Positions 1 to 6,595 of a DNA stretch of 14,531 bases are shown here, one piece after another. The stretch is from assembly GCA_015231815.1 (NCBI GenBank), contig JADGAW010000035.1:1-14531 (forward strand). Reading direction: 5' to 3'. The notes below the pieces were generated by a model that was not told the origin of the DNA, made no database searches, and was given only the letters and a program-made list of their open reading frames with translations. How positions within the stretch are numbered: position 1 is the first letter of the stretch; each line of letters opens with the position of its first letter. Position numbers and translations under genes: made by a program. The DNA comes from Nitrospinota bacterium (GTDB lineage: Bacteria > Nitrospinota_A > JADGAW01).

Positions 1-269
1 TCGCTTTCCTTTAGATATTTTTCCCAATCTTTGTCATTTTTTTCAACCTCATTTTGCCCGCTAGGGAGTTTTATGAGAATTATTGAAATAACAATGGTAC
101 AAACAAGCACACCAAATAACCACTTATTAACAGGGTTTACATTCTTGATGAACTCTCTAAAACTAATATTCTTCAAAAATGAAATTTTTTCTTGGGAACG
201 AGAATCATGTATAAAACGTTTAACCCCGTCAAACAATCTTTCGAGGAGCTTTTTTATTTGTTCAAGCAT
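1..269 (-). CDS. N-terminal part of an unknown single-span membrane protein (runs off left edge)
   Basis: The frame opens with ATG at 269 (reading MLEQIKKLLERLFDGV) and stays open for 89 codons to the window edge, so only the N-terminus is seen. An in-frame TAA ends 9 nt before the ATG, which fixes this as the first possible ATG. Residues 1-53 are basic and probably cytoplasmic, with a short amphipathic helix at the start. Residues of about 54-72 (WLFGVLVCTIVISIILI) form one transmembrane segment, followed by a charged Lys/Asp/Glu-rich stretch, probably periplasmic. There is no good Shine-Dalgarno sequence. It lies 70 nt downstream of nhaD on the same strand and may be co-transcribed with it. 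I do not recognise the family; the missing C-terminus would decide it. Confidence 0.6.
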   Translation of the reverse strand, partial: MLEQIKKLLERLFDGVKRFIHDSRSQEKISFLKNISFREFIKNVNPVNKWLFGVLVCTIVISIILIKLPSGQNEVEKNDKDWEKYLKES

Positions 270-339
270 GGCAGGTTTTTACATTAATGAAGTTGTATCT
301 GGCAAATAGTCCTTTTATCAAAGAAATTTCCGGATAAAG

Positions 340-1713
340 TTAACCACTTATCAAGAAATGAGTACAAATGCTTGCTACATATCCAAGTAAAACGACTGGC
401 GTCCATTTCAAATGACTCATAAAGGTGTACATACCTCTTGATTGTCCCATAAGAGCAACACCTGCTGCTGAGCCGACTGAAAGAAGCGAACCACCTACAC
501 CTGCGGTAAGGGTTATGAGCATCCATTGAAATGAATCCATATCGGGGTTCATACTAAGAATTGCAAACATTACGGGAATATTATCAACAATAGCGGAGAA
601 AAAACCTGCAAGAATGTTCGCTGTACTTGCTCCTAACTCTCCGTACATATAATGAGATGTTAGATCAAGATACCCAATAAACCCTAAACCTCCTACAGAG
701 AAAATAACACCAAAGAAAAAGAATAACGTATCCCACTCAACCCGTTCTACCTTTTGGAAAATATCAAAGATCCTCATGGCATCCTGTTTTTTCTCTTTCA
801 TTCTAAGGATAAAACTAAAAATCAGAAGATAAGAAAAACCAGTCATCATGCCCATAAATGGCGGTAGATGGAGAAACTGTTTAAAAGAAACTGCTGTTAC
901 GATTGTCACAAGAAATAAAACACATATGGTAATCGCACCTGATTTCATTTCGACAATTCCTTCACTTGATGCCTCGGGAGTCTTATCAGGAACATAGAAG
1001 TGCATAATCGCCGCCGGAACAAGAAAATTCACAACTGAAGGAAGAAAGAGTTCAAAAAAGGTAAAGAAGTCTGCCTTCCCCGCCTGCCACACCATTAATG
1101 TTGTGATATCACCAAAAGGACTAAAAGCTCCTCCTGCATTAGCAGCAATAACAATATTAATAAAGCTGAGTGATACAAACTTTGGGCTATTTGCTCCCAC
1201 AGCCATTACAACAGCACCCATTAATAAAGCCGTTGTAAGATTATCTGCAATGGGGGAAAGAAAAAATGCAATAATTCCCGTTATCCAAAAGAGTTTTCGG
1301 TAACTGAACTGCTTGAAAACTAGCCATGACCTAAGAAACTCAAATACGTTTCTTTCCGTCATGGTATTAATGTAAGTCATTGCAACGAGTAAGAAGAAAA
1401 ATAATGCAGCATACTCATTAAGATTATGGTCAAGTGCATGATGAAGTTTTTGTTCAGAAATACCATTTTGGGCACATAAGATGGCTATGAGAACCCATAT
1501 AATACCTGCAGCAAGAATTACGGGTTTGGACTTACGTAAATCAATAAATTCTTCAATCATTACCAAGATATAGGCAAAAACAAAGACAAATATTCCTAAT
1601 ATCCCCAAAGCTGAACCAGTTAGTCCCAGATTTGTTGAGCCACTACCTTCAGCAAAGGCAATTTCAGGAATGAAGAAAGTTGTAAAAACAAAAAGTATCG
1701 TTAAAATCTGCAT
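340..1713 (-). CDS. nhaD: NhaD-type Na+/H+ antiporter
   Basis: A 457-residue inner-membrane protein of the ArsB/NhaD ion transporter superfamily that exchanges cytoplasmic Na+ (or Li+) for protons. The N-terminus (residues 1-22) looks like a signal sequence, a known trait of NhaD, followed by about a dozen hydrophobic helices. Family signatures are clear: SPIADNLTTALLMGAVV near 153-169 (Asp157, Asn158), ANAGGAFSPFGDITTLMVW near 191-209 (Asp202), AIVDNIP near 374-380 (Asp377, Asn378) and SVGSAAGVALMG near 412-423. The two Asp-Asn pairs in opposed half-helices are the expected ion-binding groups. Length is normal for the family. ATG at 1713 has only a weak AAAG-like ribosome binding site. It is divergent from hemW and is followed by an unknown membrane protein gene. 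Function as an antiporter is inferred from family membership. Confidence 0.93.
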   Translation of the reverse strand: MQILTILFVFTTFFIPEIAFAEGSGSTNLGLTGSALGILGIFVFVFAYILVMIEEFIDLRKSKPVILAAGIIWVLIAILCAQNGISEQKLHHALDHNLNEYAALFFFLLVAMTYINTMTERNVFEFLRSWLVFKQFSYRKLFWITGIIAFFLSPIADNLTTALLMGAVVMAVGANSPKFVSLSFINIVIAANAGGAFSPFGDITTLMVWQAGKADFFTFFELFLPSVVNFLVPAAIMHFYVPDKTPEASSEGIVEMKSGAITICVLFLVTIVTAVSFKQFLHLPPFMGMMTGFSYLLIFSFILRMKEKKQDAMRIFDIFQKVERVEWDTLFFFFGVIFSVGGLGFIGYLDLTSHYMYGELGASTANILAGFFSAIVDNIPVMFAILSMNPDMDSFQWMLITLTAGVGGSLLSVGSAAGVALMGQSRGMYTFMSHLKWTPVVLLGYVASICTHFLISG

Positions 1714-1746
1714 TTCTTTATAATTTAAATTGATATTAAGTTGATA

Positions 1747-1752
1747 ATTATA
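1747..1752 (-). promoter_or_regulatory. possible -10 element for nhaD
   Basis: The minus strand carries a perfect TATAAT hexamer here, 33 nt before the nhaD ATG, which would give a leader of roughly 27 nt. No good -35 hexamer lies 16-18 nt upstream, so recognition would need an activator or another sigma factor, or the match is chance in AT-rich DNA. The 101-base divergent region (1714-1814) must also hold the hemW promoter, for which I found no convincing match. Confidence 0.3.
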
Positions 1753-1814
1753 CTATCTTTCTACTGTGATAGAGCTATTCTTAGTCATTGAGGTGGATAA
1801 ACAAGAAAATAGAA

Positions 1815-2951
1815 ATGAGCAATAATACCTTAGGAATATATATACATGTCCCTTACTGTATAAGTAAATGCAACTATTGTTCATTTTATTCAATTACTGA
1901 GGGAACATTTTTTTTTACAAACTACATAGAACAGGTAAAATCTGATTTCATCACTGAAATTCATGAACTAAATAAGAGTTACACCTCTGCAACTTTTTAT
2001 ATAGGAGGTGGAACTCCTTCGAATATTCCTTCAAATGAGCTTTCTTGCCTCATTGAATTTTTACAAACATATTTAATACAAAGAAATATAGAAATTATTG
2101 AGGTAACAATTGAAGTAAATCCTGCCGACTATTCTATAGAAGACTTTCAACGACTTAAAAAATCAGGTGTTACCAAAATTTCTCTTGGCATACAAAGCTT
2201 TGATAATGATGAACTGACAATACTTGGAAGAAGACACAATTCTCAGGAAGCTTTCATTGCAGTTGAACAGGCACTTCAGTGTGATTTCACTTGTGTATCA
2301 GTTGATTTAATGTACGGAATTCCCCGTCAAACCCCTACCTCATTTTCAGAGACTCTTAAAAACAGTTTTTCTTTAGGAATAAACCACCTTTCCATATATG
2401 AATTAACATTGGAGGAAGGAACTTCATTTTATGATAATAAAATAGCGAAATATGATGAAGAGAAAGCCATAAACCTTTACCAACAGATGCTTCTTCTTAC
2501 ATCAAAACATGGATTTAAACGGTATGAAATATCTAATTATGCCAAAGGGGAGGAATATAAAAGCATTCATAATTTAAATTACTGGAAACAAAACGATTAT
2601 ATTGGCATTGGCCCTTCGGCTGTTTCTACTGTAGGGAATCGAAGAGCTACCCATCAATCATCTTTGAAAAGTTATCTCAAGGGTGAAAGGAGTAAGAGCA
2701 TTGAGGAATTAACGCCACAGCAACTATTGTTTGAAGCAATAATGCTTTCATTGCGTACGACAACAGGAACAGAAAAAGTACTCCTTGAGGAATACAGACA
2801 AAAATATATGTCAATCTCTGAAAGTAAGGAGTCAACAATCAATCAGGAACTTTTTAGAGAAAAAGGACTTCTTCAGGAAAACAAATCAATGATTTTTCTT
2901 AGTAACGAAGGATTTCTTTTATACAACGAAATAATACCAAAACTTATTTAG
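1815..2951 (+). CDS. hemW: HemW, heme chaperone-like radical SAM protein
   Basis: A 378-residue cytoplasmic radical SAM protein of the HemN/HemW family. The cluster motif is CISKCNYCSF with Cys15, Cys19 and Cys22. HemW-type proteins have CxxxCxxC followed by an aromatic residue, whereas true HemN oxidases have a further Cys there, so HemW (heme trafficking to respiratory enzymes) is favoured over an oxygen-independent coproporphyrinogen oxidase. Other signatures are YIGGGTPS (62-69), SLGIQSF (123-129) and YEISNYA with IHNLNYW (237-257), whose His252 belongs to the HN-x-YW motif. The frame could also begin at TTG 1788, but ATG 1815 gives the usual family length and N-terminus; GAGG at 1790-1793 is too far from it to decide. 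It converges on ctaA with only 5 nt between stop codons, so the placement next to the heme A pathway fits its role. Confidence 0.9.
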   Translation: MSNNTLGIYIHVPYCISKCNYCSFYSITEGTFFFTNYIEQVKSDFITEIHELNKSYTSATFYIGGGTPSNIPSNELSCLIEFLQTYLIQRNIEIIEVTIEVNPADYSIEDFQRLKKSGVTKISLGIQSFDNDELTILGRRHNSQEAFIAVEQALQCDFTCVSVDLMYGIPRQTPTSFSETLKNSFSLGINHLSIYELTLEEGTSFYDNKIAKYDEEKAINLYQQMLLLTSKHGFKRYEISNYAKGEEYKSIHNLNYWKQNDYIGIGPSAVSTVGNRRATHQSSLKSYLKGERSKSIEELTPQQLLFEAIMLSLRTTTGTEKVLLEEYRQKYMSISESKESTINQELFREKGLLQENKSMIFLSNEGFLLYNEIIPKLI

Positions 2952-2956
2952 TCCTC

Positions 2957-3982
2957 TTAGTTCCTGCCCCTCATTTGATGAAGAGTAAAAAGAGTCAGCG
3001 TGAAGAGGATAAGAGCTCCTCCCTGATGGGCAGAGGCAATTGTAACAGGGACTGCCAGCAGAAGGGTTGCCAACCCCATGGAGAACTGAAGAAATACCAT
3101 AGCAAGCATTAAATTGTATCCAAGACGGGCACGGTCACTAAGAGTAAATTTTCGAGAGTAGTACCAAAGAGTAATAATAATTAAGAGAGTTGATTCAGCT
3201 AAAATTCTATGGTCAAACTGCACTGTAGTAATATTTTCAAAAAAATTCAGGTAGATTGGCGACATATCCAGAATATACTCTGGAATTAACTCACCATTCA
3301 TCAATGGAAAGGTGTTGTAGTGGAGTCCAGCCTTTAAACCTGCAACTAAACCGCCGGACATAATCGTTATGGATAAGTAAACTGCGACAAAAAGAGTAAA
3401 GAGACGAAGTGAGGAAGGGGCATTTTTATTTTCCTCCTCTGGATAGAGTAGGCCTAAAGCAGTCCAAAGAATATAAGCATAGATAAGAAATGCACTAAAA
3501 AGGTGTGCTGTAAGCCGATATTGACTAACTCCAGAATCATTGACAAGTCCACTTTTAACCATGTACCAGCCAAGAAGTCCCTGTAAACCTCCCAAAAGGA
3601 ACATAACAACATACTTTGACCTCATACTTTTCTTTATATAGCCTCTAAGAGAAAAGAAAAGAAAAGGAATGAAAAAAGCCAATCCAATAACTCTTCCAAG
3701 AATCCGATGCAAATATTCTAACCAGAAAATTGATTTAAATCCCTCAACATCCATATTCTTATTAAGTTCATTAAACTCAGGAAATTTTTTGTAGAGGTCA
3801 AAGAGCTCTATCCAGTCCTGCTGATTAAATGGAGGCAGTATTCCTTTTAATGGCTGCCATTGAACCATAGACAGTCCTGAATGAGTTAAGCGGGTTACTC
3901 CACCAAGAATTACCATACAGAAAATCAATCCACACACAGAAAGTAACCAGATGGCAACCTTAAAATCTTTAGATCTATCCAT
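2957..3982 (-). CDS. ctaA: Heme A synthase CtaA (COX15 type)
   Basis: A 341-residue membrane protein with about eight helices that oxidises the C8 methyl of heme O to formyl, giving heme A for CtaD. Motifs match the COX15/proteobacterial branch: GGVTRLTHSGLSMVQWQPL (27-45), LEYLHRILGRVIG (88-100), LTAHLFSAF (157-165), NTFPLMNGELIP (223-234), QFDHRILAE (255-263) and ASAHQGGAL (316-324). The four heme-ligand histidines expected are His92, His160, His258 and His319, with Glu89 near the first. The extracytoplasmic cysteine pairs of the Bacillus-type enzyme are absent; Cys17 and Cys22 lie in the first helix. ATG 3982 follows the stop of the upstream gene by 4 nt, with GGAG inside that gene's end, so translation is probably coupled. 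It is the last gene of the cta locus. Confidence 0.94.
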   Translation of the reverse strand: MDRSKDFKVAIWLLSVCGLIFCMVILGGVTRLTHSGLSMVQWQPLKGILPPFNQQDWIELFDLYKKFPEFNELNKNMDVEGFKSIFWLEYLHRILGRVIGLAFFIPFLFFSLRGYIKKSMRSKYVVMFLLGGLQGLLGWYMVKSGLVNDSGVSQYRLTAHLFSAFLIYAYILWTALGLLYPEEENKNAPSSLRLFTLFVAVYLSITIMSGGLVAGLKAGLHYNTFPLMNGELIPEYILDMSPIYLNFFENITTVQFDHRILAESTLLIIITLWYYSRKFTLSDRARLGYNLMLAMVFLQFSMGLATLLLAVPVTIASAHQGGALILFTLTLFTLHQMRGRN

Positions 3983-3986
3983 AGGT

Positions 3987-5348
3987 TTAATTCTCCGCTT
4001 TTCGTCTCATCGCTGGAAAAACGACAAAGAAAAACATGAGGCCTCCAATAACAGAAATAACACCGCCTATTCCCATTAATCCCATAGCAACTGTTTGTTG
4101 AATTGTATCGAGTGTTTGGGCACCTCCGGCAATTTTTCTTTGCATTCCATAACCCCCCGCCCATGCGAGTCCAATGATGTGCATTAACTGTCCGGCACCA
4201 TAAAAATAAACCTGAATAAGAGCCACTTTTTTATTGGGAAAGCCAAAGCCAATCCTTGGTAAAAGGTAGTAAGCAACTAACATGAACGATAAGGTTACGG
4301 CAACATTTGTTCCATGATAGTGAGCAGTAATCAGTGTACTGCTTTCCTTGATCATAAAACCTATTGTCCCGCCAGTTCCGAACAGAGCAATAGAAATAAC
4401 AATCCCCGCCCTTAGGTATTTATTTTCACCATCAGCTTTTCCCCCCTTAAACAACAAGGCAAAAAGAAGATACCCCCCTATGGGCAATGCGGCAATTCCC
4501 CCACCTGATTCCATGAGCCATAAAAACCATTGGCGCATGTTTGTGGAGGTGATACCATAGGTAAGGTATGGCCAAGGAAAGAAAAAGACCATTGCTACAC
4601 CAAGAAGCAAAATAGTAATAATAATTTTATTTTCTATCTTAAGGGGAATACCCGTTTGGCTTGAGAGCCATATCCAGACAACTACCATGAAAAGCGCATG
4701 GGTAAATTGAAGAACATGCCCGCCTCCCCAAAAGAGAATTTCATAATATTCGGTACTTTCGAGGGTTGTTGGTGTTATGGTAAATGACCATAAAAAACAA
4801 ATTATCGAGATTAAAGCTGCAATTGAAGCAAACAAACAGCCATACCTTAAAGCTTTCTCCTCCTCTTTCCAACTACTGACAGGAGGAATTGTGATAATGC
4901 TGTGAATTACCAGAAGGGTGAAACCAAAGCCAAAGATAATAAGTCCAAGAAAAAACTGAGGCTCTTGCAATACAGGAATATAGTTGTTAATTAAGGGATG
5001 TCCAACTCCCATTAAGGGAGCTGCGGCGATAATAATACCTCCTATTGCCGAGAGAACCAGTCCTGCCTGACTTAACCATACAAGTTTGCTGGTAGAACAG
5101 ATACTCCAAAAAACTCCTGCAAAAGCAAGAAACCAAAAGAGTACCGTGAAATCTACATGTACAACAAGAGCTGTATAAAAGAAGTCCACCCAGGGAAAAA
5201 CATCTTTTATGTAAGGTGTTCTCGATAGTACTAAGAGTAATGCATAAAAACCAGCCATGACTAAGGTTGATATTGCAAGAATTAACCAACCTATAGCAAG
5301 TTGTTTTGATTTGCCTTCTGGAACAGGCAGAGAAAATTTATGTGTCAA
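3987..5348 (-). CDS. Divergent heme-copper oxidase subunit I-like protein lacking a normal CuB site
   Basis: A 453-residue protein with about twelve hydrophobic helices and partial heme-copper oxidase/NO reductase subunit I features. His64 in VVHVDFTVLFW fits the helix-II low-spin heme ligand, and AHYHGTN (His343, His345) resembles the helix-X HxH that binds the two hemes. Helix VI is represented by FWGGGHVLQFTH (207-217), where His211 would be the first CuB ligand, but the crosslinking Tyr or NOR-type Glu is replaced by Leu-Gln-Phe. The expected helix VII (about 250-290, LTYGITSTNMRQW) has no His-His pair. A second motif, QLMHIIGLAWAGGYGMQRK (387-405), includes His390. The start is TTG 5348 without a clear Shine-Dalgarno; in-frame stops lie a few codons upstream. 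I believe similar proteins are annotated as cbb3-like subunit I but know no characterised one. Oxygen or NO reduction is doubtful. Confidence 0.75.
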   Translation of the reverse strand: MTHKFSLPVPEGKSKQLAIGWLILAISTLVMAGFYALLLVLSRTPYIKDVFPWVDFFYTALVVHVDFTVLFWFLAFAGVFWSICSTSKLVWLSQAGLVLSAIGGIIIAAAPLMGVGHPLINNYIPVLQEPQFFLGLIIFGFGFTLLVIHSIITIPPVSSWKEEEKALRYGCLFASIAALISIICFLWSFTITPTTLESTEYYEILFWGGGHVLQFTHALFMVVVWIWLSSQTGIPLKIENKIIITILLLGVAMVFFFPWPYLTYGITSTNMRQWFLWLMESGGGIAALPIGGYLLFALLFKGGKADGENKYLRAGIVISIALFGTGGTIGFMIKESSTLITAHYHGTNVAVTLSFMLVAYYLLPRIGFGFPNKKVALIQVYFYGAGQLMHIIGLAWAGGYGMQRKIAGGAQTLDTIQQTVAMGLMGIGGVISVIGGLMFFFVVFPAMRRKAEN

Positions 5349-5423
5349 TTGATAAAGTATTAAAGGGATATATTGGGAGGAAAATTATTATGCCACACGA
5401 TAATGACGAACAAAAAAATGTTC

Positions 5424-5561
5424 TTACTGGTGCTGTGCAATCGTAATTAGTGCTGCAACAATGAGAGAGACAAAACAAAACAGGCCAATTAAAAGTCCGG
5501 TTATAATTTTTTTTCTTTCTATTTTTTTCTTTTCTTCTATTTCTGTATCTATATCTGACAT
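5424..5561 (-). CDS. 45-residue single-span membrane protein in the cta locus
   Basis: ATG 5561 to TAA 5424 encodes 45 residues. The first 18 are highly charged (MSDIDTEIEEKKKIERKK) and should face the cytoplasm; about 19-41 (IITGLLIGLFCFVSLIVAALITI) is a clean transmembrane helix, ending in AQHQ. AAGG lies 11 nt before the ATG. It sits 35 nt after ctaB and 75 nt before the divergent subunit I-like gene, all on the same strand, so it is probably co-transcribed. Its size and topology resemble small accessory subunits of heme-copper oxidases (such as CcoQ or subunit IV-like peptides), but I recognise no specific family. The pattern of charged head plus helix, the ribosome binding site and the position argue for a real gene. 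Confidence 0.68.
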   Translation of the reverse strand: MSDIDTEIEEKKKIERKKIITGLLIGLFCFVSLIVAALITIAQHQ

Positions 5562-5596
5562 TTTTAAACGTACCTTAATAATTGACAATACTTTTC

Positions 5597-6493
5597 TTAA
5601 GTCATATCAACGACCAAGGCTCCAAAAAGAAGAACAAGGTAAACTATTGAGAAAAAGAAAAGGGGCATATTCCATTTCTGTTGTGAAAAATAGAATTTAA
5701 CGGCATAACCAAAGTAGAATGCATTTAATATAAAAGAGCTCATGAAATAAAACTCGCCAGCCATCCCGTACAGAAATGGAAGAGCAGCTACATAAAACAA
5801 TAGTCCTGTGTATATAACAATACGAATTTTCGTTCCATGAATTCCTTTTGCAACGGGAATTACCGGAATAGAAGCTTTCAGGTAATCTTCCCTATATTTT
5901 AAAGCAAGACTTAGAGCATGGGGTTGCTGCCAAACAGCAACAATTAAAAAGAGTATAAATGCCGTAGCATCAAAATAACCTGTTACGGCAACATATCCTA
6001 TAACTGGAGGGAGAGCACCAGCTATCCCACCAACCTGATTTGCCCAAGGTGTTCTTCTTTTCATAATCATTCCATATAAAACGACATAGCCAAAGGCTGC
6101 GGAAAGAGTAACGTAAGCTGTTAAAGGATTTACATAAAAATAATGTATTAAGAAAGAAGCAATAACGAAGATTAATCCAGTATAGAGGACGTTTTTTTCA
6201 GGAACAATACCCTGAGCTAATGCACGTTTTGAAGTTCTGTCCATTAACCGATCAATGTCCCTGTCAAAATAGTTGTTCAGCATACATGATCCAGCGGTGC
6301 TGAAAGAAAGCCCTAAAAGTGTGAAGGTAATTAAACTCCAATCAGGTAAGGTGCCTTTGTTACCAAAATATATACCAGTCAAGGCTGCTACAACAACCAA
6401 CCCGATAATCCCCGGTTTAGCAACGCCAAAATACTCAAGAAGGATAAATCTGAAGCTATCTATTTTATTTAAGGCAAGAGCTTTCATATACAT
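5597..6493 (-). CDS. ctaB: Heme O synthase (protoheme IX farnesyltransferase)
   Basis: A 298-residue UbiA-superfamily integral membrane prenyltransferase that adds a farnesyl group to heme B to make heme O, the substrate of CtaA. The first Asp-rich motif is LNNYFDRDIDRLMDRT with Asn73, Asp77 and Asp81, followed by KRALAQG. KRRTPWANQVGGIAGALPP (145-162) and WQQPHALSLALKYREDY (188-204) are the typical second conserved region. About nine hydrophobic helices are visible. The frame could start at ATG 6493 or ATG 6487; neither has a good Shine-Dalgarno. It lies just after the two hairpins that separate it from ctaD, and 35 nt before the 45-residue membrane peptide. Function is well supported by motifs and by ctaA and ctaD in the same locus. 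Confidence 0.94.
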   Translation of the reverse strand: MYMKALALNKIDSFRFILLEYFGVAKPGIIGLVVVAALTGIYFGNKGTLPDWSLITFTLLGLSFSTAGSCMLNNYFDRDIDRLMDRTSKRALAQGIVPEKNVLYTGLIFVIASFLIHYFYVNPLTAYVTLSAAFGYVVLYGMIMKRRTPWANQVGGIAGALPPVIGYVAVTGYFDATAFILFLIVAVWQQPHALSLALKYREDYLKASIPVIPVAKGIHGTKIRIVIYTGLLFYVAALPFLYGMAGEFYFMSSFILNAFYFGYAVKFYFSQQKWNMPLFFFSIVYLVLLFGALVVDMT

Positions 6494-6513
6494 TTGGTTA
6501 AGTGATTAAATCA

Positions 6514-6556
6514 TCCCATATTAAAAGGCAGGAAAATCCTGCCTTTTAATATGGGA
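6514..6556. terminator. 20-bp perfect hairpin between ctaD and ctaB (bidirectional terminator-like)
   Basis: Bases 6514-6533 and 6537-6556 are perfect reverse complements around an AAA loop. The inner part is the classic intrinsic-terminator form, an A-tract, then GGCAGGA, loop, TCCTGCC, then TTTTAATAT, and it reads the same on both strands. On the minus strand it follows the ctaD stop by about 40 nt and precedes the ctaB start by about 20 nt. Since genes on both sides run the same way, it probably gives partial termination or an mRNA processing and stability boundary rather than a full stop. Confidence 0.75.
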
Positions 6557-6573
6557 GCCCATTGAGGGGCTCC
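6554..6573 (-). promoter_or_regulatory. second hairpin overlapping the ctaD/ctaB terminator
   Basis: GGAGCCC (6554-6560) and GGGCTCC (6567-6573) form a 7-bp GC-rich stem with a 6-nt loop. It shares bases 6554-6556 with the outer end of the 20-bp stem, so the two cannot both be fully formed. On the minus-strand transcript it comes first, directly after ctaD. It could act as a 3' end protector of the ctaD message or as a partner in alternative folding. Confidence 0.55.
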
Positions 6574-6595
6574 ACATATTATTGTAGCTTAAAGA

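Noticed and set aside
284..526. Minus-strand 80-codon frame overlapping the end of nhaD.
   Set aside because: It is out of frame within the conserved C-terminus of nhaD and has no motifs or ribosome site.
1753..1772. CTATC...GATAG inverted repeat between nhaD and hemW.
   Set aside because: Only 5 bp with a 10-nt loop in AT-rich DNA; not distinguishable from chance.
1788..1814. TTG start at 1788 extending HemW by nine residues.
   Set aside because: The added residues lie before the usual HemW N-terminus; ATG 1815 gives normal length. There is no ribosome site at proper distance before the TTG.
5390..5446. Plus-strand frame of 18 codons (MPHDNDEQKNVLTGAVQS) with a strong GGGAGG 9 nt before its ATG.
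   Set aside because: It is antisense to the end of the 45-residue gene and to the spacer after it, very short, and has no visible promoter. The ribosome site is probably chance; only conservation would revive it.
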